Source: Coptodactyla brooksi (Eukaryota > Arthropoda > Insecta > Coleoptera > Scarabaeidae). Taken from it: a stretch of 34,662 nt of DNA. Positions 1 through 10,248 of the stretch are shown here, in pieces (the stretch's first letter is position 1; every line of letters begins with the position of its first letter). Under the pieces are notes generated by a model that saw only the letters and a list, made by a program, of their open reading frames with translations, made no database searches and was not told where the DNA came from. Location: the NCBI GenBank assembly GCA_033557675.1, contig JAWQRM010000052.1, forward strand, positions 1 through 34,662, in the 5' to 3' direction. The translations under genes and the position numbers were made by a program.

Positions 1-967
1 GACAAATACGATATAAGAGTTATGTCCGAGGTAAAGGCAAATCGAGAAGAAAATTTTTCCCATCCTTTAATTTGTAAAAGTTCTGGGGGAATTGACGTCC
101 TATTCTTCCTAATGGTGCCTAACATAGTCAAATTTCGCTTTAGCAACATTTGTCCCAGTTCATGGGATGTAACAAAATTATCACAGCTAATATTGTGACC
201 TTTCAAGCCATACGATAAATCCAATACCACTCTCAAGCCTTGATCTTTTCAGGAGCTACTCCAGGTAATTTTCCAGTATACACTTGAATATTCCGTACGT
301 AGCTTGTCTTGTTGTCACACAGAACGCAAAATTTAATACCGTATTTGGCCGTATTTTATTCGACATGTATTGCCAAAACGGGCAACTTCCTCTAAATGCT
401 ACCAGGTGCTCATCAACAGTTACGTTCTGATCTGGATTGAGTAGTTTTGATAATATTTCTACCCATTTGTCCCAGAGGTTTATGATATCGAGAGCTATTT
501 ACTCCAATGACAGAGCAGCTCGAAATATATTCCTGCGCTTTTGTGCATCCTATAGACTTCGTGTTGATTGAAAACCCCAGCGAGCAGTAACAGAACAATA
601 AGTAAGCTTCCTTATAAACACGGCGTCCTACAAGATTAGTATGTTCAAGAACTATTTCTTTCAAGACAGATGGGAATAACAGTGTAAATGCGAAAACTTC
701 GTCTTGGATATGAGAAGCAACATAACGAGTAGGACCTGGAGTCAATGTTATCACATTTTGTGAAGCAAGCCTTCCACTACGAATATTTGGTTCAGAACTC
801 CATTGTTTTTTTCTGTCTTTAGAATACATCTTATTGCCTATGCACTCAACACTAGTGTCGTCGTCTTCGTCATCTGAAGATAAGTATTCATTTTCAACAT
901 GATCATCTTGTTCAGAAGGTTCTTCGTCACTGGAACTATAATAATCGTTCCTCAAGCTACTCATCAA
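1..967 (-). pseudogene. piggyBac-like (PGBD4-type) transposase, frameshifted and cut by window edge
   Basis: Minus-strand reading from 967 begins with an acidic Ser/Glu/Asp-rich leader, as is usual in piggyBac transposases, and stays open to 413. Family blocks then continue in other frames: LWDKWVEILSKLLNP near 440-480, VDEHLVAFRG with the following CPFWQYM (near 350-420), YGIKF..VLCDNKTSYVRNIQVYTGK (240-340), then GHNISCDNF (about 180-210) and RKNRTSIPPELLQ (90-130). VDEHLVAFRG and the CDN block hold the first two catalytic aspartates expected in this DDD family. At least two frame changes are needed to connect the blocks, so this is a dead copy. The C-terminal Cys-rich domain lies outside the window. 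The family call is firm; the exact lineage is not. Confidence 0.88.
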
Positions 968-1417
968 TCAGGCCACTCATATTTATGATTTTATAACTAA
1001 AAATAATAAATAAAAAATATTTATTACACTAAACACGAAAATTCTAAAAATAAATCCAATAAGAATAGTCTAATAATTACCAAAGAGAAAAAATCGGTAT
1101 ATTGTTTCCGTTCTGTGACACTCCACACTCGATGACGGCCGATTACAAACTAACTCACAGCGACTTCACGCGATCGTTGGATAAATAAACAGGTTCAACC
1201 GTGTTCAAACATGTTAACCGATCATTTATTATGATATTCTTACACGGGTCTTTTTCGACCCGAACAGCTGTAGTGTTACATTTTCTATTGAGCAATAATA
1301 CGCTTGGTATAAAATTTGAAATTTCGTAGAAATGTACAGATTACAAATAAAACAGTCATAAAATATTTAGGGTGTGCTACTTTAATTTTGGAATTTATAA
1401 TAAAATTTCTATTGGAT

Positions 1418-1454
1418 TGGGTCAGAAAAGACCCGAAAAACCTAGGAAGGTTAA
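1418..1454 (-). repeat. Putative piggyBac terminus with TTAA target site
   Basis: Reading the minus strand from 1454, TTAA is followed by CCTTCCTAGG and then GGGTCttttctGACCC, a short hairpin. A second GGGTC...GACCC hairpin occurs near 1246-1262. A TTAA target and subterminal hairpins fit the 5' end of the piggyBac element at 1-967. The other terminus is outside the window, so the inverted repeat cannot be paired. Confidence 0.45.
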
Positions 1455-1499
1455 GGAAAGCCATGGGTGATTCGAGAACTTTAAGAAAAGAACTGGTAT

Positions 1500-2630
1500 C
1501 CACAGCGTTGTGAGGTATGGTGATGCAGCAAGCTCCGACATTAAGACAGAGGAGCAGAGGACCTCATGGGCGATTTCAAGAAGCTCGTGATTGTGAAAGT
1601 TACCTGCGCAACAGGTTTTTAATTGTGACGAAACGGGTCTCTTCTGGAAAAAGATGCTGAAGCGAACCTATATAACAGCAGAGGGGAATGCATTGCCCGG
1701 CCACAAACCAATAAAAGACCGTCTCACTGCTATTTTGTGCCAATGCAAGCGGTGATTTGAAAGAGTAAGCTAAATGTGATATAGAAATCCAACAGCAAGG
1801 CTTGGGTGACACGTGACCTTTTTACTGGTTGGATCAATGAAGTGTTTGGTCCTTCTGTGAAAAAATAATTGCTTGAGATGAATCTGCCACTCCATGCCTT
1901 GCTTGTTATGGACAACGCTCCTGCCCACCTTCCAGGTTTACAAGATAACCTCTTCGAAGAACTTAAGTTCATCAAGATCCAGTTTCCGCCCCTTAGCACC
2001 ACTCAATTACTCCAGCCTATGGACCTGCAGGTTATTTCTAACTTTAAGAAGCTTTACACTAAAGCGCTGTTCGAGTATTGTTTTGAGCATTTCCACATCG
2101 TTGCTTGCCCCAAGCTGATCGAAAAGGCATTTAAAGGGGTTACCAAGAGAACCTTTACTTCTGCTTAGAAGAAGGTTTAGCCGGAGAATATCCCCGAATC
2201 TGATTTTAAGGGGTTTGAGGTAGTACCTGTAGAGCCAGAAGTCAACAACATTGCATCTTTAGCAAAGATTATGGGACTGAAGGTGGATAACAATGATATC
2301 GATGAGCTTGTAGAAGAGCACAGCCAAGAGCTGACCACCGAAGAGCTTTTGAAGTTGCATTGTGCTTCACACAAAAAGTTGTGGACGACAGGTTTTCAGA
2401 GGAGGAGGAAGAGGTAACAGCAAAGCAACAATCTTCTGACGCAATAAGAGAAATGCTGAAAGCAAGGTAAACTGTTGCATTGTATATTGAGAAACATCAT
2501 CCTAATAAGGCAGTGGCTATGCATGCTACAAATGCATTTAATGATAATGCTGTGTCATATTTTCACCAATTTTTGAAGCATCGACAAAAACAAATGTCTC
2601 TAGACAGTTTGCTAGTAAAGAAGAGTTAAG
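1500..2630 (+). pseudogene. Tigger/pogo-family (TIGD1-like) transposase, degenerate
   Basis: This is a DDE_1 pogo/Tigger transposase in at least four frame-broken pieces. Recognisable blocks in order are: YGDAASSDIKTEEQ (about 1517), QVFNCDETGLFWKKM (about 1605-1650), ALPGHKPIKDRLTAILCANASGDL (1690-1755), LFTGWINEVFGPS (about 1820), LLVMDNAPAH (1905-1935), TTQLLQPMDLQVI (2000-2035), ELVEEHSQELTTEELLKLHC (2300-2360) and a C-terminal block ending in RQKQMSLDSLLVKKS. CDET and MDNAPAH carry the first two catalytic Asp residues of the family. The N-terminal CENP-B-like DNA-binding part is missing, perhaps removed by the adjacent piggyBac insertion. Not functional. Confidence 0.9.
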
Positions 2631-2930
2631 TATGCATCATAAATAATAAACTAATTATTTCAATTATTTTTTTGTATTCTGCTAATCGAATTCGCATTCC
2701 AGACTGATTTGTTCTATGGCAGAAGAAATGATGAAGATGATTTGTGCTCCTTAACAATGTACATGTTTTTAAATAGACTTATACATAAAATTCTTTGAGT
2801 ATTTTTTCAGCATGGAACTCATTATTATATTTTACATTAGTTTATATATGAAAAATTGTTTCGCTTAACGAGTGTTTCATATTACGAGTAACATTCTGGA
2901 ATCAATTATGTTCGTTATGCAAGGTTAAAG
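2631..2930 (+). repeat. 3' non-coding end of the Tigger element
   Basis: The AT-rich tail after the transposase stop ends near 2860-2925 with TTTCGCTTAACGAGTGTTTC and CATTCTGGAATCAATTATG, which resemble the subterminal and terminal inverted repeat of Tigger elements (gcTTAACG... and ...TTCGTTATGC.AGGTT). The matching left end is not identifiable. Confidence 0.5.
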
Positions 2931-3329
2931 GAAGTATTTCAGACATCCTAAGTTACCTCCGAAGGTACCTCTTTCCAATCTCCTTTGTAAAAGTATAAAG
3001 TCAACTGCTATTATACTTTTACAAAAAATCTATTAGTCTATACTTTCACTTAAGGTCCACTCACTGCGACATTTGCAATATAATAAATTAATTATAAGTT
3101 TATATAGCGAAGATGGATGCTGCTTTAGTTGTTCTAGATTGGCTATAGATCTTTTATTTTTTGTTTGCTAAACTTTTCGAAATCTTTAAAATTTTTGTTA
3201 ATAATCAATGAAGTATATGTCGATCTTCGTCAATGTAGACCAGTAGATGGAAATAGTGCTGATGTAATTGTCCGAAACACGAATTGCTAATGTTTTGTAT
3301 GTTAATTACAGCATGGCTGGCTTTTATTG
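2931..3329. other. Spacer, no gene; possible Penelope pseudo-LTR scrap
   Basis: No coding region is seen. The stretch 3215-3300 (GTAGATGGAAATAGTGCTGA followed by GTCCGAAACACG) resembles the pseudo-LTR boxes that accompany Penelope-like elements. This is a pattern resemblance only. Confidence 0.3.
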
Positions 3330-3509
3330 AATGTAGTAGATGTACGTAACTTATCGCTCTCATTGAATACTAATTATAGTCCACTCTGTATAAAATTCTA
3401 CATGACCAACATTATTTTCTCTACAAAATCATCACATGACAGGTACAAGTCTAATAATATTGTCACGATTTTGTTTTTGACGTTTGAAAGAGTTCATTTC
3501 AATATTTAC

Positions 3510-4079
3510 CAAAAAATATACTATACCACTTTCTTAAATCACTAAAATGTTCTACACCATTTTGTAAAAATAGTATAGATTTTCAATATATGGTTTGGCT
3601 TTTCAATAAATTTTATTTTACAAACACAAACAACAAATATTTTACAAACTTCTTCAAATATTTAAGTTTTTATAAAAGTAATCCCCCTAAACACTTTCTC
3701 ATTCATTCAAATGAAAAAGCACTGCTTACCTACTAACTCTGATTAAATTTGGTGGTAAGTTGAGTATCGTGGATTACCCATTATGATCAGTTCACCTTCG
3801 GATGAAGTAGAATTGTGGATTTGGCTTTGTAACAAGTTAATCACTGGTTACCACTAACAATAATAAATTGCTCGATGCGCATTTCGTCGACATTGTCAAG
3901 AGCCACCAGGAAATAAGGATGGACGTGAATGTCTATACTATATTATATGGAAGGGTGGTGGTGGAAAGCTACCCCCTGCTGTGAGTTACTTGCCCTTTTA
4001 AACCGTTAAATGCATATGTGTTTCTAGAGGGTTTTTTGACTTGTATCCATGTTTAATAAAATTCCTCTGTTTACACTTC
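3510..4079. other. Unit-1-specific spacer, no gene seen
   Basis: Unit 2 lacks this stretch: its sequence jumps from the match of 3509 to the match of 4733. No ORF has family resemblance. It probably belongs to the 3' non-coding part of the minus-strand Penelope-like element next to it. Confidence 0.4.
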
Positions 4080-4720
4080 TTTATCTATTGAGCTGTACAG
4101 TGGACTGAAGGGAATCACTCCCCTGTCTTTATTAATTCTATTTTTGCATTTAATGATTTCTAAGCTCTCAAATACATTCAAGAATCTCTTATTGGATACA
4201 TTTTTAAGTAATTTCACGCTTTCTACACTAATTCTATGGTTATTGTTAAAAGCACGCTCGGCTATGCTAGATTTTTTTACCCGCCCGAACTACAAGTGGG
4301 CCACATGCTCCTTAAATCTCGTTTGTAAGGACCTTTTTGTTTGCCTTACATACTTTTTCTCACAATCCATGCAACTAATTTCATAAATTCTACTTTTTTC
4401 CAACATGTTTACTTTATCTTTTGGATTACCTAACAGTGTTTTTAAAATGTTATTCGACTGAAAAGCAACTTTTATGATTGCTTGGTTAAAAATTTTTGGG
4501 AGTAAAGGCAATAAAACATATTTTGGAGCCTTCAATTCTTGTTGAAAAAACGTGGTATGCTTTAAGCTTTTCTTACATTTACAGCGGTTAATTAGCTTAT
4601 CTACTAGTTTACCTATAATATCCGTTGTTTATGGCTATATTCCCTATATTCCTTACGGTCCCTCTCCTTGTTATACCTAGCTGAATTGAGCGGGAAGTTC
4701 TCTAAACGGTGGACAATTAA
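4080..4720 (-). pseudogene. Penelope-like element, C-terminal GIY-YIG endonuclease fragment
   Basis: Penelope-like retroelements encode a reverse transcriptase followed by a GIY-YIG endonuclease. The minus strand from about 4720 reads RYNKERDRKEYREY, then LKAPKYVLLPLLPKIFNQ, then the nuclease core RIYEISCMDCEKKYVRQTKR with RFKEH (4290-4400). Downstream, in another frame, come KSSIAERAFNNNHRI and RFLNVFESLEIIKCKNRIN. The paired cysteines before the YIG-like box and the RFKEH arginine/glutamate box are intact, but the box is YVRQ instead of YIGQ. There is no RT domain in place. It is present only in duplication unit 1. Confidence 0.75.
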
Positions 4721-5144
4721 TTCGGATGAAGTACTTGTAAGTAGTAAGCTTAACTTTGTTTTGGAAATAAAATATTGTTTCTTTTATAAATATTACTTCA
4801 CTAAAACAAACACATTAACTACACCACTGTTTGGATACTCAACATACGTTTCAGGTTATCTAATAAACCTCCTTCAGGAGAATGAAAACAGAAACTGAAT
4901 GTCTGACTTGTATACCTAACTCCTATTCTAATTACTTTTTAATACTATTGAAACTAGTTACAATAATTGGGTTTATCTGGTCAAAAAATGTGGACACAGA
5001 CCAGGGCTGTTAAAACATTTTAAGAGCCCGTCAAAATAGTTTATTTTTATATTTTTAAATTTTTAAGCTTTCCACTGTGTCAAGTTAGATTATTTGTATT
5101 ATCTTGTTTAATTTATACTATTTTATGATCTATACTATGATTTA

Positions 5145-5300
5145 GAATGGTTATGCGGGCAGGCACGCTAGATATATTAGGTTTAAAATGAGCTAGATGC
5201 TCTTTATACCTAATTTTAAGGTACCTACGCATTTGTCCGATGTAACTTTTGTCGCAATTTATGTAACTGACTTTATACTCGAATATCCCGCCTTGAAATG
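5145..5300 (-). pseudogene. Second Penelope-like GIY-YIG fragment
   Basis: The minus strand from 5300 reads GGIFEYKVSYINCDKSYIGQ and continues R.LKIRYKEHLAHFKPN. That is a GIY-YIG core with a good YIGQ box and a YKEH box, of a different sequence type from the fragment at 4080-4720. In unit 2 the matching place (12355-12420) keeps only the tail, so this core was deleted there. No RT part is attached. Confidence 0.7.
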
Positions 5301-5337
5301 CTTATTATTATATTTTATGCACCAATCTGTACTTATA

Positions 5338-5445
5338 TTTTACTCAGGATCGACAAATTAATTGTAATTTGCCACAGACCCCTCAGCGGTCATAAAGATC
5401 CCTGGGGGTGTGTAGGAACCACTTTGGCCGTAGGAACCTACGATG
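5338..5445 (-). repeat. hAT-type element end (internally deleted)
   Basis: This matches the reverse complement of the left end of the hAT element at 30286, including TTTGCCACAGACCCC and the terminal CCACTTTGG..GGAACCTA box (GGTTCCCAAAGTG in the other direction, a usual hAT terminus). It is shorter than the unit-2 copy at 12417-12650. Confidence 0.6.
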
Positions 5446-5779
5446 CAGGACATGTGTAAATAAAAAAATATATGAAAAATATATAAAATAAAAGTATTTA
5501 AAACGTAACTATTATTTTATTTATAATATGAAATAGTTGTAAATGTATTTGAATGTATTGTATATACTCTTACTATATTTATAAACACAAACAAAAGTGC
5601 AGAGTACCTGCGGAAGGATGACAAAGGTAAGGTCCCCCTGCATAGGATTAGCTTGGAAATTAAAACATGTGAAAACTAAGAAAAATGTGTTAAATAATGT
5701 TAAATTCATTTTTAATGACCTAGTTATAAAACTGAAAATAGTAATACAGCATATAATGCATCACATTTTCCTTACTACA

Positions 5780-6210
5780 AGTTATGAATAGTGTACATCA
5801 GCATATTTTAACAAAATGTGTTAACTTTTAATAGCTCTGACGTTGCTGATGTCTCCTAGTCTTCCTACTTTCTACTAGCAATGCTTGTTATAAATACTAT
5901 TGACCTGTAAGTGACGCGGAACAAAGTTTTAAAAATCATATTCAATAAGCCTATCCGGCATATTGTATAATGAATAAAAAAATCTTTTAAATCCAAGCTC
6001 ATGAGATTGGGTAATGTGAGCTTGATTTCTAAAATAATGCACAATCTTTTAGATGCTAATGTATAACGGCAATGCAACTGCGATATTTACCATTAAATAC
6101 TCGAACGAAATAATACTTTCATGTATTACCAAACAAAGTTCGGAAACAAGATCTCAACACACTATCTTTTAAGTTGCTTATCAAGAATGTTAATCATATA
6201 TTTACAAATA
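5780..6210 (+). pseudogene. Non-LTR retrotransposon RT C-terminal remnant (unit 1)
   Basis: One frame reads NKVLKIIFNKPIRHIV (about 5921-5968), then KSFKSKLMRLGNVSLISKIM (from about 5983), then TKQSSETRSQHTIF near 6130. This order of a basic QNK-LK-I-NKP block, a short helix and an R..Q..I block is typical of the region after the RT palm in non-LTR elements. Several stops interrupt it. A copy with the same layout lies at 13045-13510 in unit 2. Confidence 0.45.
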
Positions 6211-7379
6211 GCATGTACTGTACATCTTTGTATCATATTGTATATTATACCGGTTCGGATTCATGTAATCGTTTAGGGCTAGGAAAATTGTGAGTAAAAT
6301 TGTTCAAGTAAAATTGTCAAGTAGCACATTGTAATATTTGGAGTAAATTTCAATAGCCTTTTCTTTCAAAATATTTGTTATATATAATCATAAGTCTTTC
6401 TCATTGCACTTAAAACCCTTTGTACAATTCATTATTCATTTCCAGATATTCTGGTTTTCAAAAAACTTTCCTACACTTTGGTGTTGAGACACATCTTAAT
6501 ACAACATAACTTTAAATACAATATCGCACTATTAATAAATTACTGTTTAATGGAAAAAGAATAGTCTTACCCCGTTTTTGCAGTATATCTTCTTTTTTGG
6601 CGAGAGTTTAAGTGTTGTGTGGCCTCTTTGGTGCCACGTTGATTGAAAATGATTCAGGAATCTCAAATGTAATGAAAACATGCAATTTGGATTAGAGGAT
6701 CCATGGTCACTTTAGATTGCAAGGTACATATTGTAAAATTTACACTTTCACAGTTTGTCTAGATTACAAAGATATCTGGAGTAGAGGAGGTTGGGATCAG
6801 AGGAACTTTCTCTGCAACAATACAGCATACCAACATTTTCTTGATTTCCACGTTGTAGTCATACTAATTTATGTATCATAAACACATTACTGTAAAGGAA
6901 CCCTACTGAGACAAACAGGCTGTGCATTTCTGGGTTAAGCATAGCCGATTGAAGAAAATGATAGAAACGACACTTGAGTAACACGAGAGAGAGAGTAGGG
7001 ATGAAGAGTCAGCAAATTAATACGTCAGCTCGCCAGAACACTGCTATACTAGTAAGATGCAGTTGATTGTAATTGAAATTTTATTATTGCGCTAACGGGA
7101 TTAAAAAAATCACCAAAAAACAAAAATCTACCTTATAATAAATAAAAGAATAATAAATAAAACAAGATTCTAAAAAATATTGTAAAATAACAGAAATTCT
7201 AAGAACCCACTTGAGCACAAAATAAAATAAAATCGAAATTTAAAAACTAAAGAATTACAAATGCGGCTCAAATACGCCACCCTGCTTAGCTAAACAATAC
7301 CCTAACCTTTATTAGAAATTCCTCCTAATATTAGAAAGCATTTCAGGTGTTATAGGGGCAACTGTATCTATTATTTTAG
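6211..7379. other. AT-rich spacer, no gene seen
   Basis: Parts align with unit 2 (6690-6810 with 13860-13980; 7150-7250 with 14265-14370). The interval from about 6815 to 7150 does not align with its unit-2 counterpart (13980-14265), so the two units carry different inserts at this position. No coding family was recognised. Confidence 0.5.
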
Positions 7380-8110
7380 CCCTCAGAGTAGCCAAATTTT
7401 TTGCTCATGCATGACCATAAATGGTTCTTCAAAAACCCACACAAACAAATGGTTTGGCGATAAATCTGGAGACCTTGGGGTCCATATAATATCCCCTATC
7501 ATAATTGTAATGCAGTTTGGAAAATAATTTATTAAAAATTCTTTAACTACATGTGCATTGTGTGCTGAACAGTGCTCTTGCTGAAACCAGGACGTGTTTA
7601 AGTCTGTTGGAGAAATGTTCTGATTAGCCAGAACTATGTGCATTTCAAGTAACAATTTTTCTGATCATTTAATGCCCATCAATAAGAAAGAGACCTATCA
7701 AATGGTCACCCAAGACTCCAGCCCAGACATTCAGTTTTTAAAGATATTGAATGTGTACTGAAACACTTTTATGCAGATTTTCACGAGAGCAATAAATATC
7801 GAACAACAGCTCGGTTATGTTTCCCATGTAATAAAAAAATAATCTCATCAGTAAAAACGATATTTGCAATAAAGACTCTATCTTGATTGGTCTTTTTCCT
7901 TACAAACTCACGAAATTCTATACTTCGAATATTATCCTAAGGGAATATCTCTTGACTTTTTCCATACTTAAAGCACTGCTTGCACAAAATTTGTGATGCA
8001 GTTTTATTGCACACACCCAACTCGTCTAGTTCATCTTGCGTTATCGGCTTCTAAAACAGCACAAATGATTCCATCCCTTTCCTTTTTTTTTGTTCGATTT
8101 TTTCTACTGG
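7380..8110 (-). pseudogene. Tc1/mariner-like (IS630 superfamily) DDE transposase remnant, unit 1
   Basis: The minus strand from about 8080 gives in order: KPITQDELDELGVCNKTASQ, FREFVRKKTNQDRVFIANIV, FTDEIIFLLHGKHNRAVVRY, NVWAGVLGDHLIGLFLIDG (one frame change), then the open stretch 7655-7383 with WFQQEHCSAHNAHVV and WTPRSPDLSPNHLFVW. These are the TDE, NVWAG, WFQQDG.PAH and SPDLSP blocks of the family found widely in insect genomes. The second catalytic Asp is Glu here (QQEH for QQDG). Stops and frame changes break it. The insertion predates the duplication because a shorter copy sits at 14390-14750. Confidence 0.82.
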
Positions 8111-8738
8111 GATCTTTATTAAGTGGCATTTGGACACTCCTTTAAACAATGATAACTTTCAAACATTGAAATAATATTCAAAATTGTTTGTCTACATGGA
8201 GTGGGTCTTTCTGCAAAAGCACAAATAAATCCATGCATGCTCCTATAGAATTACCTCCGTAATACCATTTAATTATTTACAATTTTTCACTGAAAGTGTA
8301 AACAATAATTTTAAATTTACATTAAATAATCAGTCACAAAAAGATATGTATAGCGGTCTAACAGCAAATAACACAATACACATTGCCCAATATTTGGCCC
8401 AATATGTCAAGTCCCCCCCACCATTAACACAAGTTTGTGCCCTCTATTTTAAGTCCTAAGCCTAATACATAAATACACATATGGTATAATCCCAACAGAT
8501 ATGAGAAAATCTTTAAAATTTATTAAACCTATATATCAGTATATTTTCGTAGCAGAAATTATAATAAGGATTCTAAATTCATTTGTACAAAGGGTCTTCA
8601 TGTCTAATAAAACATTTTCTACATCTCGCACTTGCTTAACTACAATTCTGACGATTCACTGTTCGACAAAATCAAACGCCACCAAACGTTTGCATGTTAA
8701 AAAATTATATCCTCACTCATATACTTTGTAAGCAGTAG
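8111..8738. other. 3' flank and probable 3' UTR of ZNF-1
   Basis: This aligns well with 14751-15309 downstream of ZNF-2. On the minus strand an AATAAA lies at 8524-8519, about 215 nt past the stop; the aligned position in unit 2 (15122-15117) reads ATTAAA. Both could be polyadenylation signals. No other coding content is seen. Confidence 0.45.
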
Positions 8739-10248
8739 TTAAATTTTTAATTGTTTCTCATTTAAGTGAGTCCGAACGTGTCGTGTCAGGTTCCCTTTAA
8801 GAAAAGTTGAATATGGACAAGTTTCGCACTTGTATGTTTTCTTTGCACCGCTGTGTTTTGCTGATATATGAATTTTTAGATATTGCTTCCGATTAGTAGC
8901 ATACTCGCATTTGTCACACTCACAATGATTTTCCTCATTAGAAGTGCTTAATTCTGCGCACGTACAATTTTTATATGTGCACTTAAACCGTTTTTCAATC
9001 GAGTGAATGCGAAGGTGTTGTACCAGGCGTTCTTTACGGAAAGTTGAGTATTTACAAGTTGCACAATTGTATGTTTCCTTTGCACCGCCATGTTTTGATG
9101 ATATGTGATCATTTAGATATTGTTTTTGAGTACTTGCATATTCGCATTTGTCACACTCGCAAGGCTCTCCCTGATTAGAAATACCTAATTGTGTGCATAT
9201 ACAATTTTTATATGTGCACTTATACGGTTTTTCATTTGAGTGAGTGTAAAGGTGTTCCTTTAAGCGTTGTTTACGAAAAGTTGAATATCTACAAGTTCCA
9301 CACTTGTACTGTGTTATATCCTGTATTGGTTTCTGTGCTCCACCAACGTGCTTTTGTAATATATGTGCTTTTAGCTGTTGTTTCTGATTACATGCATATT
9401 CACATCTGTCACAGTCACAAGGCTTTCCCTGATTAGAAGCACTTAATTGTGGACATGTACAATTTTTATACCTGCATATAAATAGTTTCTCATCCAAGTG
9501 AGTGTGAATGTGCCGTGTAAGGTTACCTTTATGAAAAGTTGAATACCCGCAAGTAGCACACTTGTATGTTCCCTCTGCAGTGCTGTGTTTTGCGGATATA
9601 TGGTCATTTAGATATCGTTTTCGATTAGTTGCAAAGTCACAGTTATCACAATCACAATGCTTTCCTTGATTAGAAGTACCTAATTGTTCGCATTTGCAAA
9701 CTTTATATGTGCATCTAAATAGTTTTTCATTCGAGTGAGTCTGAGCGTGTTGTGTCAGCTGTTCTTGATAAAAACTTGTATATTTACAAGTGGTACACTT
9801 GTACGTCTTCTGTGCATCACTGTGCTTTGCTAATATATGTCGGTTTAGATCTCGTCTGTTAATAGTTGCATATTCGCATGTGTCACACTCGCAAAGCTCT
9901 CCCTGATTGGAAATAAGTAATTGTGCACATTTACAGTTTTTGTATGTACACTTGAATGGCTTCTCGGTAGAATGAATGCGAATGTGTTGTGCCAGTACGT
10001 GTTTACGAAAAGTTGAATATCCGCAAGTTGCACAATCGTACCTTTTCTCTGCATCTACAACACAGTTCTTGGAACAGCCCTCTTTCTTAAATACCAATTT
10101 GCAAACTTCGCGCCTTAACTGCTTTTTATTACGGTGAACTAAACTGTGTGTCTCTAAGTGAAATTTGCGCTTTGTAGTGTAACTACAGTTCTCACATTTC
10201 AATGTTTTCTGCCCACCTATATGAACATCCTCTTTTTTATTATTTGAT
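8739..10248 (-). CDS. ZNF-1 exon 4: 12-finger C2H2 array with C4 linkers
   Basis: The acceptor is TTGTTTGTTCTAG at 10261-10249. An internal TTG at 10202 can look like an ORF start but is only a Leu codon. Fingers run from KCENCSYTTKRKFHLETH to CETCPYSTFLKGNLTRH. After the first, an 82-residue unit repeats. It comprises C-x2-C-x12-H-x3-H (YSTF..K..L..H type), the linker (H)..EK.FKCTYKNC.C, a QL..SNQG segment, then CECD.CEYAT..K..L..HI..KH with H-x4-H spacing. Five linkers each carry C-x4-C-x-C-x11-C. The protein stops a few residues after the last finger (NEKQLKI). Confidence 0.93.

Noticed and set aside
9191..9436. Open frames opposite the finger exons (for example 9191-9436 and 15795-16007 on the plus strand)
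   Set aside because: They are antisense shadows of the repeated finger units, recur at the same phase in each unit, and have no independent coding features.
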